The notes: generated by a model from the sequence alone, not told the origin. Shown: positions 1 through 12,779, numbered from the stretch's first letter. The stretch is DNA of 64,000 nucleotides from Sternotherus odoratus (GCA_032164245.1 JAVMKO010000002.1:178938920-179002919); one strand, 5' to 3'. Program-made: numbers and translations.

Positions 1-834
1 TCAGCATGGATTCACTAAGGGCAAATCATGCGTGACTAACCTAATTGCCTTCTACGATGAGAAAACTGGCTCTGTGGATGAGGGGAAAGCAGTGGATGTA
101 CTAGGATCTAGGGGTTACAGTGGGTGAGTGGATGGACTAGCAGTGGATGGACTAGGACCTAGGGGTTACAGTGGGTGAGAAGCTGGATATGACTCAACAG
201 TGTGCCCTTGTTGCCAAGGCTAATGGCATTTTGGGCTGTATAAGTAGGGGTATTACCAGCAGATCGGGGGACATGATTGTTCCCCTCTATTTGACATTGG
301 TTAGGCCTCATGTGGAGTACTGTGTCAATTTTGGGACCCACATTACAAGAAGGATGTGGAAAAATTGGAAAGAGTCCAGAGAAGGGCAACAAAAATGATT
401 AGGGGCCTGGAGCACATGACTTATGAGGAGAGGCAGAGAGAACTGGGATTGTTTAGTATACAGAAGAGAAGACTGAGGGGAGATTTGATAGCTGATTTCA
501 GCTAACTGAAAGGGGGTTCTAAAGAGGATGGATCTAGACTTTTCTCAGTGGTAGCAGATGACCGAACAAGGAGTAATGGTCTCAAGTTGCAGTTGGGAAG
601 GTTTAGATTGGATATTAGGAAAAACTTTTTCACTAGGAGGGAGGTGAAGCATTGGAATGGGTTACCTAGGGAAGTGGTATAATCACCTTCCTTAGAGGTT
701 TTTAAAGTCAGGCTTGACAAAGCCCTGGCTGGGATGATTTAGTTGGGGATTGGTCCTGCTTTAAGCAGGGGGTTGGACTAGATGACCTCCAGAGGTCCCT
801 TCCAATCCTAATATTCTATGTTTTTATGATTCTA
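1..834 (+). mobile_element. CR1-type LINE, 3' part (5' end outside window)
   Basis: This is the end of the reverse-transcriptase ORF and the 3' UTR of a CR1 non-LTR retrotransposon. The frame at 171-398 contains MILV-type tail residues of the RT protein ([12 protein letters not shown], then [10 protein letters not shown]), a signature shared by CR1 ORF2 proteins, and continues after a frame break with a [12 protein letters not shown] stretch. The 3' UTR ends in the family's typical wording (agatgacctccagaggtccc) and an ATTCTATG-type tail near 810-834. Stops and frame breaks show that it is dead. The 5' end lies outside the window. Confidence 0.88.
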
Positions 835-1097
835 AATGTTCTTTTAATGGCAGTAATTTTTTAATTACACCAAAAGAAACAAATCTGATATCAAAATAGA
901 GTATGATCTACTAGCAAACTCTATATGGATTTTGGTAGAGCAGAATTTGACAGTTATAATGCGTATTTTTAAGAAATCCAGACAATTATTTCTTATAGTC
1001 TGTTTGATTTCTCTGGGGATAACTGATGCAGTGGATGTTTGCCTATAATAATTAGCAACATGCTTGCAATATGATTTGTATGTATGTTGTATTAGGG

Positions 1098-1961
1098 CAG
1101 GGGTCCTCGGATTGCAGCTACCAACTTTTACCGGTGGCTGCTCTCATACTTTTTCCTACTATACTTAATTATCTTTAGGAAAAACAAATAAATGTTTACA
1201 TATACACATCCAAATCATTGTAATGTATGGAGATATACCTATCTCATAGAGCTGGAAGGACCTTGAAAGGTCATGGAGTCCAGTCCCCTGCCTACACTAG
1301 CAGGACCAAGTACTGTCTCCTAACAGATTTTTTGACCTGTACCCCTAAATGACCCCCTTCAGGATTGAACTCACAACCCTGGGTTTAGCAGGCCAATGTA
1401 CAAACCACTGAACTATCCCTCCCCCAAAGCAATTGTAATGTATTTATTGCTAGTCTGTTCTGAAAAGAGATATTAACAAACATAGCAGTATCACTTTTCA
1501 CAGCAGACTTACTCAGCCCTGCCAGCCCTGGAGACAAATTAAGATCTGGATGGGGCGGCAGCGGGGGCCGGGGCAATGGAGGTTGGTGGGTGAGGGACCA
1601 GGGAGGCAGCAGCGGGTTGGAGCCCGAAGCTCTGTGGCTGGAGCCTGGGGCCTCTTGTCGCACAGCCAGAGCTCCAGGTTCAAGCCCAAAGTTCCACGCC
1701 AGAGCCTCCTGCCCTGCCATCCCAGGGCTGAGTCCACCACCACTAAGAAAGTGGGGAATTCACGGGCTGCCTATTCCTCCAGTGTTGTGCCCCTGGTGTC
1801 TCCAGAGAGGGGCATGGCCTATTCCCTCCCGGTGGCCCCAGCAATCAACACCAAAACAGTGCATTAAGGAGGAGAAGGGCCACTATCTTGCACCCCCCAT
1901 CACAGCCCAGGAGGCTGTGGCTGTAAGAAAAGCCCCTGGTGGCCACATTTGAGAAATGCTG
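1098..1961. mobile_element. hAT-like DNA transposon, non-autonomous, split by a SINE
   Basis: The two ends match as imperfect inverted repeats: CAGGGGTCCTCGGATTGCAG on the left, and CAGCATTTCTCAAATGTGG on the complement at the right end. Shared positions follow CAG...T.CTC..AT. Flanking 8-mers are tattaggg (1090-1097) and tactgagg (1962-1969), 5 of 8 identical, as expected for an old hAT target duplication. No transposase is visible. The inner 1545-1950 part is GC-rich, and its open frames look incidental. A SINE sits inside at 1229-1431. Confidence 0.55.
1229..1431 (-). mobile_element. tRNA-derived SINE with target duplication
   Basis: Read on the minus strand, the head has an RNA polymerase III A box (TAGTTCAGTGG, complement of 1405-1415) and a B box (GTTCAATCC, complement of 1362-1370), followed by a LINE-like tail that ends in a short ATA-rich stretch. 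A perfect 12-bp duplication, ATTGTAATGTAT, flanks it at 1217-1228 and 1432-1443. It resembles the tRNA-Lys-derived SINEs of turtles. It is not a functional tRNA gene, because the anticodon arm and acceptor stem do not fold as a tRNA. It is inserted in the hAT element 1098-1961. Confidence 0.8.
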
Positions 1962-3773
1962 TACTGAGGGAAAAACACATTACTGGCAAATGAGTAGTCC
2001 TGCTTTTATATGTCTAGTCTTTATCATATCTTTAATGCAGATTTAAAAATCCCATTAGAGAATGAACAAAATGAATTCTCATTGGTCTTATCTCTGTACA
2101 GTGGTGATGGAAGTCTGAGCACAGAGAATTGAAATGGCTGAAAAAATACGTACATATACAATATTTTTTTAAAACATACATCTACTATAAATTATTATAC
2201 TGTGGCTATTATAGGTAAAGCAATGGTAACTGGACAATTTTCTGAGCAAGTTAAGGATAATAGGTATGATTCTCATGTACAGTAAGGCTCATTTTACTGT
2301 TCCGACCGTGCACAGTACACTTAATTTAAGTGTGAATTTACTTCCACTTTAAAGCCACTTTATACTGCCACAGTGGTGTAAGGGGGCCTTTGTATAAATG
2401 AGAATCAGGCCCAACATTTCTGTCAAACTTCTTAAAAAATCTGTTCTGTGGATTGGAGGCTATAGGTGCAAATAACATGCTAACTGACTAGAGAAATCTT
2501 GATAGACCATATTTATTCCTTCCTTCAAGCTATGTTAGAAAATCCATCCAATTCTTTATTTACAAAGATGACTGTTATTGTGTTTGAGTGTAACCATATG
2601 GGAACCATATGGGAACTATTATTAACCATTAGTGTGGATTGAAAATTGTATTTGTAGTTAATGGGCTGTATGTATACTTCATTTATCCAAAGCCAGAAGA
2701 AACATTATGTGAAATTCATGGTATAACTGTAAAGGTTCACTGTTTGGAGAAGTTTGGAGAAGTGTATAAATATAAGATACTTCAGAGTAGACCTGAATAT
2801 TCATTCAGAATATGGCTGATTTAAAATACTTCTGTCTGTCATTTATATGTTCCAATTATATTTATTTGTGTTTGTGGAGAGATTACAAAGCAAAACTGAA
2901 AATTAAACCTGGGCAGTAACATCAGCACTGTAGCTTCTTAACATTTGTCCTGCCATGATTTATCTGTAGAACAAAGTGAAGGTCACAGGATTGGGCCCTT
3001 AAAATCAAATAAATCCAGGATATTTGAGTCTTCCGGCCTGTGTTTTCATGTGTAATAGTTCTAAATTATGTATTTGATGACTTACTGAGTATGTGCAGCA
3101 AATTTTTGATGAGTGAACAAAACATTGTTTGTGTTTCGTACTTTGGAAAAGAATAAGCCATACCACCAGCAAAAATGATGTGATGAACAAAAAGCTGCTA
3201 CAGATATGAATCATTGAGCATGGATGTTCTTAGATCATTAAGCTGCAGCTATTTTAAAGTTTTCGTTTGGTTTATTTTGCAGTGGGTCTGGGGGTGCACC
3301 TAGCTATTGCTTAGGTGTCTCAATGCAGATCTAGAAAGGCATTTTTTAAACACATCCCTCTGATAAAAATCACTTTTAAATAGGACAAATGCAGAATTTT
3401 AGACCCATGAATTCCCCATTCTTTCCACACACACACTGATTCAAATGTTTCATATTCAGACTTTTCCAATTTGTAAAATACTACAGTGTTCTAAACTCAA
3501 GAATTAATGTGTTCCAATTATCGAATTAGATTTATTGGATAACTTTTTGTTGTATCTTATTTGTTTTCTGGCTCAAAAGAAAAAATCAGCATTGTGAATA
3601 CAGGTGATTTTTATTGGGAACTGTTAAACTTCCTAGTTTTTATTTTTTATTAGATGAAGCATGTATATTTTAATATGACAAATCACAAATTAGGCATCAT
3701 AGAACTGAAAGGCTCACAATGTATAACTGTTTATATTTAAGTTAAACAAGTACATTTACTTATTATTTTGCAG
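1962..3773. other. DGKB intron, upstream of first visible exon
   Basis: AT-rich intronic sequence. I see no coding exon, RNA gene or clear repeat here beyond short low-complexity runs. The DGKB exon that should precede 3774 (coding for the residues just before LNFFRD) was not found between 1 and 3773, so it lies outside the window. Confidence 0.6.
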
Positions 3774-3859
3774 GTTAAATTTTTTCCGAGATGTTCCTGA
3801 CTTCCGGGTACTGGCATGTGGTGGAGATGGAACAGTGGGTTGGATTTTGGATTGCATAG
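3774..3859 (+). CDS. DGKB: DGKB exon: catalytic domain, glycine-rich loop
   Basis: An 86-bp internal exon of diacylglycerol kinase beta, which phosphorylates diacylglycerol to phosphatidic acid at membranes. It follows a cag acceptor at 3771-3773 and ends before a gtaatg donor at 3860. It enters in phase 2 (one base completing a Gly codon), codes for 28 residues from [10 protein letters not shown] to GWILDCI, and leaves in phase 1. The piece [12 protein letters not shown] is the GGDG nucleotide-binding motif of the DAGK catalytic domain. NFFRDVPDF points to the beta isoform over gamma, which as I recall has a different residue pattern there. The last base pairs with the start of the next exon to give Glu, so the two exons join in frame. 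Confidence 0.96.
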
Positions 3860-5412
3860 GTAATGAGGAGGTTTATTTATACTTGCTCTTGAGCTGTTAT
3901 GTTTTGGGAGTCCCTTTATAAGATGATATCTCATTTATCAGCTTGTAGAGCCAACAATTTCAAACAACATTTCAGTCACTTTAAATGCTGATGATCAGAC
4001 TCTTTGAAGTATAAATCAAATTTAAAATTACCTTTTAAAAGTTATTGTAACTGAAAATAATTAAGAACATCTAGAATACCTGGGTCACTAATTCCCATCT
4101 GGTATTGGGCTATCTACAGATTAGGGATGGTATAATTTGTTTAATTTTTGCTTCTGTCTCCTTTCTTCAATCTGAATCGAATGTGAACCATTTTCAAAGT
4201 TTAGGGCAGTTCCTGCAAGTTCCCTTTTTTCATCCCCTCCTTTCTATTATCACATTCTTGCTTTCTCTCTGTGACCTCCCAAATACAGGGCCTGTTTTGT
4301 GGTAGAGTAGGTCTCCAGTCTCTGTGTAATGCTTATGACTGGACATGCGCTTATTTAAAATGTCAGATTCCTATAGTCAGTCAGATATTGTACATTTTGA
4401 AATCATCTAATGTAGGAGCCCTTGAGGTCATGAAATTTGAACTTTGTGAACCACTCGAGGTTTATGGGAGAAAACAGACTATTGGCACCATGTGACTGGT
4501 TATTCAACCTTAGAAAGGCTGTAGAGAGAAGAGCTGGAGGCATGTGGCATTGGAGGTCATGAAAAGGGGGAGTGTGTAGTTGGGGCAAGGCAGTAAGGGA
4601 GTCAGTTGGAGTTTTGATTAGGAATGCTAGCTAGAGTGTGCTGTTGGGTGGTGTGGCATAAGGCCAATGGACCGGAGAACCTTCTGAAGGTCAGAGCATT
4701 GATGGTAGAGAAGACACCTTTCTAAATGAGATTTAAAGGTTTTGTAAAAGCAAAATAGCCTAATAGTCATAAATCATTGTACCTGAATCATAAACACATT
4801 GCCAAAAGTGTGAAGTTTCTAAACTCTTCTCCTGTCGTAAAGTAGTCATGGGGAATGCCTCAGGTTTCTATGCAGTTTCTATTACAGTGGAATTATCTCA
4901 ACCAAATATTGTATTTTGGCTAACTAAATATTGGCTTCCACAGCTTTGAGTAGTGCAGACTTAGTAAGCAGTTTGTGGTTCAGTCAAGCTCACTGATGCC
5001 AGGGACAGATTATGAAAGCCACAAGCTATATATACAAAGTTTAGGAAACTATCTGCTCTGGGAAATAAATATGCTCTTCAGTTCAAACTTCTTTTACTCT
5101 CTTGTCCCCCCTTCCCCCATCTCCACTGCCCCCAACATAAAAAGGAGAATTATAGTTTGGACCAAAGCAAGAGAAAATCCCAAATCCTTATCTGAGCAGT
5201 TTGAGCCTTTTAAACTGAACTTTCATTTTTTTCTAAAAAGCTTAGGGACTTAAAATCCACTTGTAAATATCAAATCCTCCACAAGCTTTCTGCAAAGATG
5301 ACAGATAAATTGGTAAAATAACACCATGTTTCCCTCAGATCTACTGGATGTGTGAACTCCTGGTGAAAATTACTAATAGTGTGCATTTAAACCAGTGTAA
5401 TCAAATAGCTGA

Positions 5413-5873
5413 TTAGAATAATAGAATATAAGGATGAAAAGGGACCTCAGTAGGTCATCTAGTCCAACCCCCTGCTCAAAGCAGGACCAATCCTCAACTA
5501 AATCGTCCCAGCCAGGACTTTGTCAAACCTGACCTTAAAACCCTCTAAGGAAGGAGAGGTACACCTCCCTCTGTAACCCATTCCAGTGCTTCAATACCCT
5601 CCTAGTGAAAATGTTTTTCCTAATATCCAACCTAAACCTCCGGCACTGCAACTTGAGACCATTACTCCTTGTTCTGTCATTTGCTGCCACTGAGAACAGT
5701 CTAGATCATCCTCTTTGGGAACCCCCTTTCAGGTAGTTGAAAGCAGCTATCATCCCTTCCCCCCCCCTCCCATTCTTCTCTTCTGCAGACTAAATAATCC
5801 CAGTCCCCTCAGCCTCTCTGCATAAGTCATGTGCTCCAGCCTCCTAATCATTTTTGTTGACCTCCACTTTTGT
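5413..5873 (-). mobile_element. CR1 LINE 3' fragment, reverse strand
   Basis: The complement reads as the CR1 RT tail and 3' UTR and ends with an ATTCTATT-type tail at 5413-5430. The plus-strand text includes the usual CR1 phrase gtccaaccccctgctcaaag. It is 5'-truncated near 5873 and carries stops. It belongs to the same broad family as the copy at 1-834 but is in the opposite orientation. Confidence 0.88.
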
Positions 5874-6639
5874 TGCCTTTACTGTACCTCATTTTTGTCG
5901 TCTTTACCTTACTCATGCAAATATCAGTTTAGGAATAGAAGTGCAATTCATTGCTACTAAGGTGTTTTGTGCACTGTCATTTGAAATTATTTCTAGTTTT
6001 GTGTTGCTGTAGTTGCATATTTGAAATATGTGTATCTTAAATATTATTTTTTGGTGAAATTTACTCCATTTCAAAGGGCCACAGAAGGTTGTCCACACAA
6101 TGATAACCCTTTGTCAGTGAGTGGGGGTGGATTTGAGTGGAGCATGGAACTTCGTTTGGGATGTGACTACTGGATATATGCTTATTCCTTATGGAATCAA
6201 TGAAAGGGGTATGTGTGGAGTCAAACACTGTTTGTGTTCCACCCTGTAGACTTTCAAAGTACTGGTTTTCATATATAAAGCCTTCAAAATTTTAGTCCCA
6301 GAGGCCTGATCACCCATCTCTGACTGAAAAGCACATAATCAGTGCTTCTCCTGAATATTGGAACTTGATTTCCCGGCTTTTGGGTGCTGGTTCCAGGGCA
6401 CTTTGGGTGGTGGAGCCTCGTGGAATTTGCTCCATGTGGAAATACAATTAAACATAAACTTGGCCACTGTAAGAAAAATCTACAAGACTCATTTCTTTGC
6501 ACAGGCCTTCTCAGATGATTAAATTCTGCTTTTCTAGGTAAAGCTGAAAGCAACAGGGAGCATGATGTTCAGTCTTACTGAGAACTTGAATATCTCTGTT
6601 TAAGCCAGATACCACATTCATGGGTGCCAAAAATGCCTG

Positions 6640-6661
6640 TAATAATAATAATAATAATAAT
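6640..6661. repeat. (AAT)n microsatellite
   Basis: About seven uninterrupted AAT units in the DGKB intron. Confidence 0.9.
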
Positions 6662-6890
6662 GCAATTATAGACTGGAATTGTAGTAGTTGTGGAGGGGCT
6701 GCACTACAGCCAATAAAATGCCTGTCTGTGGGGGGTAGAGTTTCCTTTGCAAAGCATGTTTCACTGAACCGTTAAATCAAAATCTAACCTGGTTACCTTA
6801 TCCATAATTTTAAGTAGTACATGTACAACTTGATTTTGGGTTATCAGTTTTTTGTCCCTTTGATTGTGTTTTTTTTCCCTTTATTCACAG

Positions 6891-6980
6891 AGAAGGCAAA
6901 TTTGCTTAAACATCCTCCAGTTGCTATTTTGCCTCTTGGAACTGGCAATGATTTAGCAAGGTGTCTGAGATGGGGAGGAG
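6891..6980 (+). CDS. DGKB: DGKB exon: catalytic domain, GTGND motif
   Basis: A 90-bp internal exon with a polypyrimidine tract and cag acceptor ending at 6890 and a gtaaaa donor at 6981. It enters in phase 1, completing Glu with the previous exon, and leaves in phase 1. It encodes [20 protein letters not shown] followed by [20 protein letters not shown] is a hallmark of DAGK catalytic domains and helps form the ATP/lipid site. The position after KAN reads LLKH, where I recall human DGKB as VGKH: a small lineage difference, not damage. The exon is intact. Confidence 0.97.
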
Positions 6981-8059
6981 GTAAAAACGAGTTAAAATAT
7001 ATTGCATTATGTTGTTAAAAAAGAAAAAGAAGTTTTGCTGACAAAATCTACTTGCAACATTGATTTCTCGCTTATGATGTGTGAAGACCCATTGCCAATT
7101 TTATTTCTTTTGCCTCTTGGAATGAATTGTGAGTGTAAATATTGAGTAAAACCAGATTTTGGTCTCTAAATGGCACATCAAAATTCCTTACGGATAGTAA
7201 GGTCCATATTCTATTACTTTGCTTGTAACTCCCATTTCTGTCAATCAGAGCTCTATAGACTGAAGGAGGGTACAATATGATCATGAAGTTTTAAATTGCC
7301 TGGCTTTTTACCATCTTTATAGCAGTTATACACAATGAGTACACTGTAAAAGAGTAAGCTGAAATGTAGGGAGTGGGTTTATTTCAAATGGCTAATAATT
7401 TGTTTTTAATATATTCAGAAACACTAAAGAAAAAGGCAAGTGTCTGGCCACACTAAACTAGTAGCTTTGATATGACTCTTCTTTGTGGTTCATAGTCTCC
7501 TCTTCATCCTGGTGAAGATTAAAACAGTCAGCATGCTGGTGCCATCTCCCAGGAAGCAAGGATGTAAAGAATAGTGAAAGCAAGAGGATATGTAAAGTCA
7601 GACCTTCAATATCCTTTCCCTCTTTTCCTGGAAGCATGGAACCTACCTCTCAGCTCTTTTAAGAACTGCTTTCCATCCATGGCAGGATGAAAAGAGAAGA
7701 GTAAGCACAACCTGAAGATGAGGGACAAGAATAGGAAGGTCTCAGCCAGGACTAAGACCTGTCTGCTGACTGTATACCAGCTGCACAGGCTCACAACATC
7801 AAAAAGAATGTTGGAGAGACTCCTCCATGGGCTCCCTTAGATTTGCTGCTTTTGCTGATTTTCTATGGGCTCAGAGGTTAGACTTACCTCTCCTCTTAGA
7901 TTCTTTATTTGTAGACCTCAGGCTTAATCGTATTTTTTTCCAGATCACCACTGAGCATTGGGGGTGGCAGGGGAAAGAGAGCAAGAACAGCTTTTATCTG
8001 TGATGCAGTGGCAGCTTTGGCAAAGGTCTTAGGTCAAAGTCTTGTTCTATGATATTTTG

Positions 8060-8290
8060 CATTATATAGCACCGTCTCTCTTTGCATCTTAGAGAACTTT
8101 TTAAAAATATGAATGATTCAGTTCTCACACATCATCCAGAGGTAGAGTATTGTGTCCCTATTTTGTTAATGATGAGCATGAGCCTTGGATGTGTAAGGTA
8201 ACTTGCCCATCATCTCATGTTGCAGTATGTTGCAGTGCTGCTTGCAACAGAGCCCTATATGGCTAATGACTTTGTCTGAATGGAGGATCA
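8060..8290 (+). mobile_element. MIR/L2-like ancient SINE remnant
   Basis: The order of landmarks resembles the MIR core and 3' part: a peak of counts around 'gaactttttaaaaatatg', then 'ggtaacttgcccatcatctc' followed by a cagagcc-type end. It is heavily diverged and has no target duplication I can see. The family call is tentative. Confidence 0.4.
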
Positions 8291-8900
8291 GACATTGGCT
8301 TCACTTTGCAAGCTCTAGACACTATTTTCCCCCAAAACATTGACCCCATGTCTCAGTTCTCAAATCTATTTTTTTCTCTAGTGTGAGGGAATGAGAGGGG
8401 ATCCAGCTCAGGCTTCTGTTCCCTTATCCTTGGGGAAAGAGGGTTAAATTAAGAGGCATCCTCTCTTTTTCTGACATCTGTAAGGATCTTTTTCAGTGTT
8501 TTAATCTGTCTCCAGATCCCATGACAAGTATTCTGGTCTTAGGCCTTACACCCTCTTACTGGGATCCCTTCTGTGGGACATGTAAAAATAGTTTGTTTAT
8601 CTCTTTCTTAAACTCCCTTTAATTCCCTGGAAGTTATGCAAGATCAGAGTTTAGAGTGGACAAGGCAGTCACTATCCAGGTTGTTCCCACCTGGCCTTGG
8701 AGAATCTGCCCTCCACATTCCTGGATCTGGTGATGGTGCACCTGTGGACCCTTGCAATCTCCCCTGATATCCTCTTCCAGGGTCTAATCCCCTACCTCAA
8801 CTCCATCTTCCTCTATTTTATGGTCTGGAGGATGAATGAAACAAGTTCGTAGAGAAAGGAAGTATATTGACTTTAGTACCTGCAAGCCATTGATCAAGAG

Positions 8901-9411
8901 CAGGGGTCTCAAACATGCGGCCCGGGGGCCACATGCGGCCCGCAAAGCCCTTCCCTGCGGCCCGCCAAGCTTCCTGGCGCCCCCCCCCCGGTTCCCCCAT
9001 AGCAGTTTGCAGGACGGAGGGGCCAGAAGTGGAGGCTTCTCTGCTGCCTGGCTGGGCCGCATGTGTTTCTAGCTCTGGACTTCCTAGATTGCTCTTGCTT
9101 TGTTTGCCAAACAGCTGTTGGTGGTGCCTAGTGCTTTCCAGGAGGGAATGGGGAGCTGCGTGCTCAGAGGAGGAGGTGGGGCAGGGGTGGGACCTCTTGG
9201 AAGGGGTGAAGTGGGGGCGGAGCCGGGGCAGCAAGGGCGGGGTGTGTGTCAGTGGTGCGGCCCTCGGGCCAGTGCACTAGTCCTCATGGAAGGGGTGGAG
9301 TGGGGGCACAGCCGGGGCAGCGAGGGTGTGTGTGTGTGTCAGTGGTGCGGCCCTCGAGCCAGTGCACAGTCCTCATGCGGCCCTCATGGTCATTTGAGTT
9401 TGAGACCCCTG
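8901..9411. mobile_element. Non-autonomous hAT element with exact 8-bp target duplication
   Basis: Perfect 14-bp terminal inverted repeats, CAGGGGTCTCAAAC and GTTTGAGACCCCTG, bound a 511-bp element. The 8-bp duplication ATCAAGAG is exact (8893-8900 and 9412-9419), diagnostic of hAT transposition. The inside is GC-rich, with a roughly 89-bp unit repeated twice at 9199-9377. The open frames across it are by-products of the GC-rich repeat. Exact ends suggest a fairly recent insertion. Confidence 0.93.
9199..9377. repeat. Two-copy 89-bp tandem repeat inside the hAT element
   Basis: Both units begin GGAAGGGGTG and end cctcatg. They differ by a few substitutions and by the length of a GT run. Confidence 0.85.
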
Positions 9412-11024
9412 ATCAAGAGCGTTTATCATGGGTCTTGATGGCCTTTTTAAATTGTTGTGTATGCAGGCATACCAGCCTTTCAAGTGCCTGAAATTCCCCT
9501 CTCTGTGTTCAGGTTTCAGTTATCTTGGCCAGAGTTAAATGGGATTTTTCATGCCATACTGATGCCTCCATTTTTTAAAGTCCTCTTCTTATGCGAACTA
9601 GTTTTCAGAAATGTTTGTGCTCAATGAGACTTGGCAACTCTGCTTGAGAATTGGGATATGCATGAAAAGTTTCCTTGAATTTGTGGACTGTGAAGGTGGC
9701 TCTATTAATTGTTATACCCCTGTTTGGTATTTTGGATAATTATTGTACTCCCTAATTATCACTGCCAAGTTCTCACTGGCTCTAAACTGATTTTGGAATT
9801 CCACATGAATGAGTCTGTGGCCCTGCCAACCCTCTGTTTGAAACCCTCCCAATTTCTTTGAGAAGAGACTTTTTCTGGATGTAAAAAGAAACCCTAGATT
9901 TTACCTGCATCATACGGCCCATGAGAAGGATGAAGAATCTGCCCATTCTCATGAATCAAGGCACAGGTTCTCTGGCTTCCTTGGAGCTGTCAGTTGTTGA
10001 CTAAAGTTAATTATTAATCTTATTTGTAGATGGAGATGACTTCACCTGTCAGTGAAAGCCCACTGTACTCGGGGTATATTTCTTCCTCCTGTGCCAAAAA
10101 GGCCAACATAATTTCAGTGGAAATGTGCAAAGCCATCACAAGGTTCTTGCCTTCCACTTTCATCATATATTGTCTGTCATAGCTCCCATCACCGGGGTGT
10201 GAGTGCCTTCTACTAAGAGAACATTAACAGCAAAGGCAAACTTGTAAAGGTCACTAAACCAACCTCCGCTGATGCATCTGTGTGCTTTGATGATTGTCTG
10301 GAATCTTCTGCAAGATGGAAGAAGATGGGAACAAAGAACAATGGAAAATTATTCTCTTGTAATTCAATTTGTCAGGTTCCCTCCTCTTCTCCCATCCGGC
10401 AACCTTCTCTCTTTCCCCTTTGTTCTGAGTTATCCCATATGGACTAAGCGATATCAGTGTGAAATGTACACACAGATGGTGGGAAGAATCAGCACTCAAA
10501 TATTCTCGGTCTTTCACTATTCTTTGCCTCCTAGCTTCCTAGTAAACACCATAACACTTATTTTTCTGAACCATCCATAGGATGGGAGAAAAGATGAGAC
10601 TTCTGCAAACTGAATTACCATTGAGTGATTTTTCCCTTCTCAAAGATACAGATTCCTAGCATGCAGTATAAATAGTGAAACAAGTAACTATGGAACTCAC
10701 ACAATCATATGCACTGCTGCTATATGTGGAAGTTGGCAATATCTAGCTTTATTAGTTCCAAATTATCAGTAAAAATATTCCATGCCACTACATACCAGTG
10801 TAGATCACAATTGAAAGAGTTTAGAGAGGTTTGAATTGCTTTAGCCACACTCATTGCAATTGCAGGACTTTGAACCCATCAACAGATGTGGTTGTCTGTG
10901 TTCATGGCAACTACAATCTGCAGATTGGTTCAAAACATTCACATCTGCTTGGTTTAAAAACTAAAGAGGATCTCAGATCTGATATATTTGCAGAGCTAGA
11001 AATAACTGTTGGTACTGCAGAAGC

Positions 11025-11326
11025 GATAGAGTCCTATAGCACCTTAAAGACTAACAAGAGTACTGAAGCATAAGCTTTCATGGGCTAACATCCACTTTAT
11101 CGGATGCATGCAGTGGGAGTAACCGTTGGTACTGGTCACCACCTCCTACCTGGTTCTTGCCTACTTTTCTATACCTGCCCCTGGACACTTCCACTGCTTG
11201 CATCCGACAAAGTGGATATTAGCCCACGAATGCTTATGCTTCTTTACTTTATAATTAGTCTTTAAGGTGCCACAGGAATCTTTGTTACCTCTGCTATTCC
11301 AGACTAACACGGCTACCTCTCTGATT
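11025..11326. mobile_element. Penelope-like element 3' end, hairpin form
   Basis: The left arm (about 11025-11120) is the complement of the right arm (about 11195-11326). Both carry the Penelope 3'-terminal sequence seen elsewhere in the window: caccttaaagactaac, then gcataagctttc. The right arm ends in agactaacacggctacc. Opposed arms around a short spacer match the inverted terminal organisation known for Penelope-like elements. No clear target duplication was found, and the arms have diverged. Confidence 0.75.
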
Positions 11327-12539
11327 TTTAACAGCAAGTAGATCCAATGCTTGGTGTGGACATATGTTTTTACCACTGACACTGGTGATGACCCAGCATG
11401 GACATATACTTGTCTATATGCACTTAATCTTGCCTTGAAAGAGTAAATCCATGGTTCTAGGGTTGCTGTTGCACAGCTATTTTGTCTGAACAGCATATGA
11501 AGTTGGCCAATGAAGTCCCCTTTTCCTGTTGTGCAGGGTGTAGCTTGTTGGGACTCTGCAGATGGTAATTAAGTCCATTTCTACACAATACAATGTATGG
11601 TGCAGTCAGTATTCTAGTGAAGGGCTTAGTTAGTTATCAGAAGTGCCAGGCAAGTGATCTGCTCATAGGAGTAGATGTCTATATCCCACCACAGGATCAG
11701 ACCAAAGGTATGTGCTCATTAGGAAGAGGAAGAGAGGATGCATAGAATAAAAGTGAATGCACCATATTTTATTTATTATACCAACATCACAATTTATTAT
11801 GGTTATGCTAAGTAACCCTATATTTGTGAAAAATCACTGCTATAATTTTTGTTTAGAAATCACACGTTTCTATTTAGGAAACACACAGGGACATTTATTG
11901 ATGCTGTCAAAAGCTGAGCACACCAACAGCGAAGTGACTCTGCAGCTGGAAAGTTCATCCAGAAGTTATCAAAATATGGAAAACCAGTTAATCTGCTGAT
12001 CACTGTCCTTCTCAGTTCAGAATGGCTTCCAGGCATTTGGTTGAGTTACCACAAATCTCTTTGAAAACTTTGACAAAAGACATACACACATGAAACAGAA
12101 GTTTTAGTGACACCGTCTACCTCCTCAGCATACTGTCATACTTTCTTAGGGCACTGCCTCTGTTCTATCAACCTCTGTACATATATTCTGAAATGAAAGT
12201 ATAGCATAAACATGCTACAACATTTAGCTTGGTGTTGTCTGAATACAATCAGGTAACTGCTGGAAAATTCAGGTTAGTAGATCAGATCTGCTCACAGTTA
12301 CACTGAGTGTAAATCCAAAGTCTATTGAAATAAGTGGACTTATTTTAAGCTGATATTGATATGGCAGAGTGCAGAAGTAATCACTGTATTACCATTTCCC
12401 TTAATTATAGTTACTGGAAGATTGCTAATGGAGGAAAATATAATTCTGTGCTTCAGGTTTTATACGTGCAGATAAAATTTTCCTAACTACTGGAGTTAGG
12501 AGTGTGGGTAACATCAGCAGAGTTTGTCACATTTATTAA

Positions 12540-12773
<234 letters not shown>

Positions 12774-12779
12774 TAAATG

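Larger units (their letters stand above)
3860..6890 (+). other. DGKB: DGKB intron (3,031 bp)
   Basis: A GT-AG intron. It holds a reverse-strand CR1 fragment (5413-5873) and an AAT microsatellite (about 6640-6661). Otherwise it is unremarkable AT-rich sequence. Around 6260-6560 there is a stretch that looks like a worn repeat, but I cannot name its family. Confidence 0.85.

Noticed and set aside
1362..1415. A possible tRNA gene from the A and B boxes
   Set aside because: The boxes belong to a SINE head with its own target duplication and a LINE-like tail. No proper cloverleaf is present.
8915..9491. Overlapping 80-140-aa frames in the GC-rich block
   Set aside because: They lie within and across the boundary of a hAT element with a tandem duplication. 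The composition explains the lack of stops.
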